NCBI GenBank assembly: GCA_028280605.1
Contig: JANQLL010000103.1
Coordinates: 1 to 50,476 of the forward strand
Origin: Candidatus Gastranaerophilales bacterium
GTDB taxonomy: Bacteria; Cyanobacteriota; Vampirovibrionia; Gastranaerophilales; JANQFW01
Direction of reading: 5' to 3'
Length of the DNA stretch: 50,476 bases
This document shows, in pieces, positions 47,293 to 50,476 of the stretch. How positions within the stretch are numbered: position 1 is the stretch's first letter; each line of letters opens with the position of its first letter. Made by a program: the position numbers and the translations under genes. The notes beneath the pieces were generated by a model. The model saw nothing but the letters and a program-made list of their open reading frames with translations, was not told the DNA's origin and made no database searches.

Positions 47293-47399
47293 TATATTAT
47301 TTAATAAAATACTTTTCAGACTCTTTAATCGAGTTAAAGTTAATAAAACAAATTACTCTCAGAAAAGAGTAATCTGAAATTTAATTGATGAGCAGTATA
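47293..47399 (+). repeat. TATACT/AGTATA repeat family copy
   Basis: TAATAAAATACTTTTCAGACTCTTTAATCGAGTTAAAGTTAATAAAACAAATTACTCTCAGAAAAGAGTAATCTGAAATTTAATTGATGAGCAGTATA. Confidence 0.85.
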
Positions 47400-47575
47400 T
47401 ATACTAAGGTTAAAAATATAAGTGCTAAAGAGTAGTTTGAGATATCTGTATAAATAATACATGTTATTTATATTTTAGATAATAAAATTTTAATATTTAA
47501 AAATTTCAACTTACATTTATCATAAATTGAATTCGCATTGAGTATTTCTATAATTACGCATTTGGAGGTATATCT

Positions 47576-48178
47576 ATGTCTATAAATGTTCAAGTTAATA
47601 ATTTTAACTTTGGTTCTGGTCAAAGCGGTGGTGGTAATAATTCTGGTGGCACCAGTCGCGGTAATTCTTCTTCAAGCTCAAGCAGTTCCGGCAGCTTTAG
47701 CGCCAGCTGGTCCAGTTCAAGCAGTGGTAGTTCTCGAGGCGGTAGTCGCGGTGGTGTGCGAGGAGGCTGTAGAGGCGGCAGCCGTAGTGGTAGCCGTAGT
47801 GGCAGTCGTAGTAGTTCCGGCAGTTTTAGTGCGAGCTGGGCTAATTCAAAAAGTCAAAGTGGCTCAGGTAACCAAAAAGGCTCAAAAGGTCAAGGCAATA
47901 ATTTTATGCAAATGCTGGGCAACTTTGCAAAATTATTCAGTTGCTTAGGTATGCTGGGTGACATGGGAGGAATGGCGGTCATGGGTGGTCAAAATAGTCA
48001 AGCTGGTCAAGGAAATCAAGGTTGCTTCATGGCAATGGGGGCAGATGGTTCTTTTGCACTTGGTCAAGGTAATCTTGATAGTTTATTTGCTGGAAATACT
48101 AATCAAGGTCAATGCAATTGTAATCAGCAAAATAATAGCAATATGTTAGCAATGCTCCTGCTCGGCAGCTCTAAATAA
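47576..48178 (+). CDS. Ser/Gly/Arg-rich low-complexity protein
   Basis: Strong RBS TTTGGAGGTATATCTATG; SSSGSFSASW repeated twice; GGSRGGVRGGCRGGSRSGSRSGSRS; C-term QCNCNQQNNSNMLAMLLLGSSK. Confidence 0.75.
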   Translation: MSINVQVNNFNFGSGQSGGGNNSGGTSRGNSSSSSSSSGSFSASWSSSSSGSSRGGSRGGVRGGCRGGSRSGSRSGSRSSSGSFSASWANSKSQSGSGNQKGSKGQGNNFMQMLGNFAKLFSCLGMLGDMGGMAVMGGQNSQAGQGNQGCFMAMGADGSFALGQGNLDSLFAGNTNQGQCNCNQQNNSNMLAMLLLGSSK

Positions 48179-48282
48179 TATACTCCATCTAAAATATTTT
48201 TCAGAATTAAAGCGAGTTAAAGTTAATAAAACAAATTACTCTCTGAAAAGAGTAGTCTGAAATTGAATTGATGAGCAGTATA
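48179..48282 (+). repeat. TATACT/AGTATA repeat family copy immediately after the stop codon of 47576-48178
   Basis: TATACTCCATCTAAAATATTTTTCAGAATTAAAGCGAGTTAAAGTTAATAAAACAAATTACTCTCTGAAAAGAGTAGTCTGAAATTGAATTGATGAGCAGTATA. Confidence 0.88.
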
Positions 48283-48344
48283 ATAACAGGCTAAGTTTTG
48301 ATTTAACTTTTTAGATTTTTAACTTTTTTTTTTCATTTTAAAGA

Positions 48345-48640
48345 GCAATTTTTAAAGAAAATTTGTTTTTAATAAGATAAGTAGGTTACATATAAAAAGT
48401 AGAAAATTAAAAGAGTTCCTTGCCCAATAAAAAGAATTAAAAAGTAGCAATTTTTAAAAATGTTTTGTTTTTATTATAATAAGTAGGTTACATGTCTGAA
48501 GTAGTAAAAAATAATTCCTTACCCAGTAAAAAAGTTTGAAATATGACTTAAGTTCGAAATGAACGCAAGTTTATAAAAACTAGAGAATTTTAGATATATA
48601 TAAGTAGGTATATTAAAGTATTAAAAAGTTTTTTTATCCA
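48345..48640 (+). repeat. TAAGTAGGTT leader repeat, three near-tandem copies (~105-140 bp period)
   Basis: Copies at 48345-48402, 48447-48506 and 48589-48640 share GCAATTTTTAAA...TTGTTTTTAATAA.ATAAGTAGGTTA...AGTAGNA, with intervening TTCCTTRCCCARTAAAAA. Confidence 0.65.
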
Positions 48641-48742
48641 GTTAAATAAATATATTAAAGTAATGAGCTAAATTAATTTAAACTTACCTTATTTGAATTT
48701 AATTAGAGTGTTTCTTTTATTATATATTTGGAGGTTTTATCT

Positions 48743-49261
48743 ATGAACAATAATATGTTATTAATGGCTTTACCAATGAACAATTTTAACAATAATTGCA
48801 ACGGTGGTACTTGTTTCAATATGAATGGCGGCGGTTCCAGTCCTCTATTCGCATTTGGTAACGAGAATGGTATGTGTATGTTTATGCCTGGTCAAAATGG
48901 TCAAAATAATGAGTGTCAAAATAATCAAAATCAAAATCCATTACAAAAAATGATTCAAGATATCGTAAACCAAATTTTAGGTAAGAATCAAAACAATAAA
49001 AATAAACAATGCAATAGCAATGGTGGCGGTGGCTGCAATGGTGGCAGCTGTAATAAAGGTAAAGACAAGAATCCAATGCAACAATTAATGGACGCAGCTA
49101 AAAAGCTAATGGGCAAGAAAAATAAAAAACAAAACCCAATGCAACAATTTATGCAAAATATTATTAAACAATTCTTAGGTGGTGGCAATACTTGTCAAAA
49201 CAATAATAATAACAATAATCAAAATAGTTCAATGTTTATGATGATGATTCCTAACTCTTAA
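48743..49261 (+). CDS. Asn/Gln-rich low-complexity protein with three amphipathic-helix repeats
   Basis: RBS TTTGGAGGTTTTATCTATG; repeats NPLQKMIQDIVNQILGKNQ / NPMQQLMDAAKKLMGKKNK / NPMQQFMQNIIKQFLGGGN; C-term NNNNNNNQNSSMFMMMIPNS. Confidence 0.72.
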   Translation: MNNNMLLMALPMNNFNNNCNGGTCFNMNGGGSSPLFAFGNENGMCMFMPGQNGQNNECQNNQNQNPLQKMIQDIVNQILGKNQNNKNKQCNSNGGGGCNGGSCNKGKDKNPMQQLMDAAKKLMGKKNKKQNPMQQFMQNIIKQFLGGGNTCQNNNNNNNQNSSMFMMMIPNS

Positions 49262-49309
49262 TTGTAATTAGTATTTAAGTAAGTAGTAGTATCAGTAGAA
49301 TAGGTATAA

Positions 49310-49441
49310 ATGAAAAAGATTTTTAACTCTATCAAAAAGATTATAATCGAGGAGTTTCTTTATTTAACAATATATACAAATTTGGCTTGTGCTGTGTGCG
49401 CAATTAAACAAAGAAGCTCCTCAAGCAAATTCTTATACTAA
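49310..49441 (+). CDS. Possible 43-aa peptide, below the ORF-track cutoff
   Basis: ATG...TAA reads MKKIFNSIKKIIIEEFLYLTIYTNLACAVCAIKQRSSSSKFLY; weak AGG RBS. Confidence 0.3.
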   Translation: MKKIFNSIKKIIIEEFLYLTIYTNLACAVCAIKQRSSSSKFLY

Positions 49442-49525
49442 CTTCTAAAATATTTTTCATATTATTCAATTTATAAGCTCATTCTAACTAAAGAGTAATC
49501 TGAAATTAAATTGATGAGCAGTATA
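49434..49525 (+). repeat. TATACT/AGTATA repeat family copy (central deletion)
   Basis: TATACTAACTTCTAAAATATTTTTCATATTATTCAATTTATAAGCTCATTCTAACTAAAGAGTAATCTGAAATTAAATTGATGAGCAGTATA. Confidence 0.8.
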
Positions 49526-49640
49526 AGAAAGAAAAGAATAGTCGGCAATAAAACTTAAATATACAATAAAATGAATAAGTTAACAGGCAGTCCAGCTAGA
49601 GTAACAAAATAAGAGAAAATTATAAAACTAAATTAAAGAT

Positions 49641-49735
49641 TCAAATATATTTTTTAGATTCAATAAATTTTTATTAAAGCTAATAAAATTATCTATAACT
49701 CTAAAAAGAGTAGTTTAAATCAATAGTCAGCAATA
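49641..49735 (+). repeat. Degenerate copy of the TATACT repeat family
   Basis: TTTTTTAGATTCAATAAATTTTTATTAAAGCTAATAAAATTATCTATAACTCTAAAAAGAGTAGTTTAAAT. Confidence 0.45.
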
Positions 49736-49822
49736 AAATTTAAAGGGCAATCCAGCTAAAAATTAATTATTAACGAGTAAAAACTAAAATATTTTTCAGA
49801 TTTTTTAACTATAATTTAAAGC

Positions 49823-49929
49823 TATACTAACTCAAAAATACTTTTCAGGTTCCTCAATTATGTAAAAGCTAATAAAATAAACTATTTTCTGAAAAGAGAA
49901 ATCTGAAATTTAATTGAGTACCAGTATAA
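49823..49929 (+). repeat. TATACT/AGTATA repeat family copy, preceded by a half element at 49782-49815
   Basis: TATACTAACTCAAAAATACTTTTCAGGTTCCTCAATTATGTAAAAGCTAATAAAATAAACTATTTTCTGAAAAGAGAAATCTGAAATTTAATTGAGTACCAGTATA. Confidence 0.85.
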
Positions 49930-50169
49930 TTTTATTAGCTATATGAAAAAATGAGTAGTATAGTGCAAAAAATTAATTTTAAGCGTAGGTGGATGTGCGG
50001 TAAAATATAAAAGCCAAGAGGTAACAGTCGAAAAGGCTTTAACCTAAAAAATCCTCAAAATGCGCAAATAAAATCAAGTCAGGTCAAGGTGTGTTATTAA
50101 GTGTTATTTCTAACTCTTATAATAAGATATATTTATAAGCCAAAGTGATTAAATTTACCCTAATTGAAT

Positions 50170-50388
50170 TTAAATGTTTCTTATCTCGTTCAGGAATTCT
50201 TTCCTAAAGCTTTTACAGCTTTTTTCAGTTCTGTCTCCAATAAAATAAGCAACAATTTGCCTTGTTTTTCGAGACATTGCGAGCCATAACGATCTTTTAT
50301 CAATCTTCTTTTTTACAAAAGACCATTCTTTATCTAATTCAAGGATGTCATCCTTTACTTTGATAAGCGTTTCTTCTATCGTAGGCAA
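50170..50388 (-). pseudogene. IS1-family transposase (InsB-like) fragment
   Basis: LELDKEWSFVKKKIDKRSLWLAMSRKTRQIVAYFIGDRTEKSCKSFRKEF resembles IS1 InsB ELDELWSFV..K...WLA..R.TRQIVAY..GDRs...C..; truncated at both ends. Confidence 0.75.
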
Positions 50389-50476
50389 TTTTTCGCTATA
50401 TCATTCCTCATTTTTTGGAATGATATTTATGACGTTTTATTTTTCACTTTGTTTCAGACCACTACCAAAAATAAAA

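Noticed and set aside
47586-48149. + strand ORFs 47586-47948 and 47958-48149
   Set aside because: Out-of-frame readings of the Ser/Gly-rich gene (Val/Ala-rich shadow ORFs); the 47576 frame has the strong GGAGG RBS.
47293-48282. Repeat copies interpreted as ordinary rho-independent terminators
   Set aside because: Copies also lie in places not immediately downstream of genes, lack a consistent T-tract and conserve over 90 nt of primary sequence with defined ends, so a terminator role alone does not explain them.
48882-49188. Minus-strand ORFs rich in Cys/His/Tyr/Pro opposite the Asn-rich gene
   Set aside because: Antisense shadow of AAY/CAA codon runs; no RBS or family resemblance.
49434-49929. 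Possible CRISPR-like array from closely spaced repeats
   Set aside because: Repeats are ~100 bp, degenerate, unevenly spaced and internally palindromic with no uniform spacers; no cas genes seen.

Overview
This AT-rich 50.5-kb window looks like chromosome of a non-photosynthetic cyanobacterial relative (Vampirovibrionia/Melainabacteria, Gastranaerophilales-like). That lineage call is an inference from the cyanobacterial-type RNase E/G next to a fused radical-SAM/DUF2344 protein and from the many lineage-style small proteins. Recognisable housekeeping genes are secG, mazG, an SppA-type peptidase, cinA, rne/rng, the radical-SAM fusion and a copA-like Cu+ P-type ATPase. There are also two-component systems, two sulfotransferases and a 1151-aa multi-domain glycosyltransferase. 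I saw no rRNA, tRNA or CRISPR array.

The accessory content is the most interesting part:
(i) A dispersed ~105-bp intergenic repeat family (TATACT...AGTATA ends) has mutually exclusive internal pairings. Its intact copies cluster at 16-18 kb and 47-50 kb.
(ii) At 47-49.5 kb, two Ser/Gly/Asn/Gln-rich low-complexity genes share a leader and are embedded in two repeat families.
(iii) At 30-34 kb, an operon encodes two proteins with shared N- and C-terminal motifs flanking a Pro/Gln-rich tandem-repeat linker and a HEAT-like domain.
(iv) A tandem-duplicated divergent module pairs an XRE regulator with a 68-aa protein; the recognition helices and operator regions have diverged while the rest is near-identical.
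(v) A His-rich membrane protein lies behind a perfect 9-1-9 Fur/Zur-like palindrome.
(vi) A putative Cys-His-Asp peptidase/transglutaminase-like protein is present.
(vii) Several gene remnants are visible, including an SMP-30-like gene with one in-frame stop, a truncated PD-(D/E)XK protein, an IS1 transposase fragment and a frameshifted unknown.

No database search was possible. Family names come from motif recognition.
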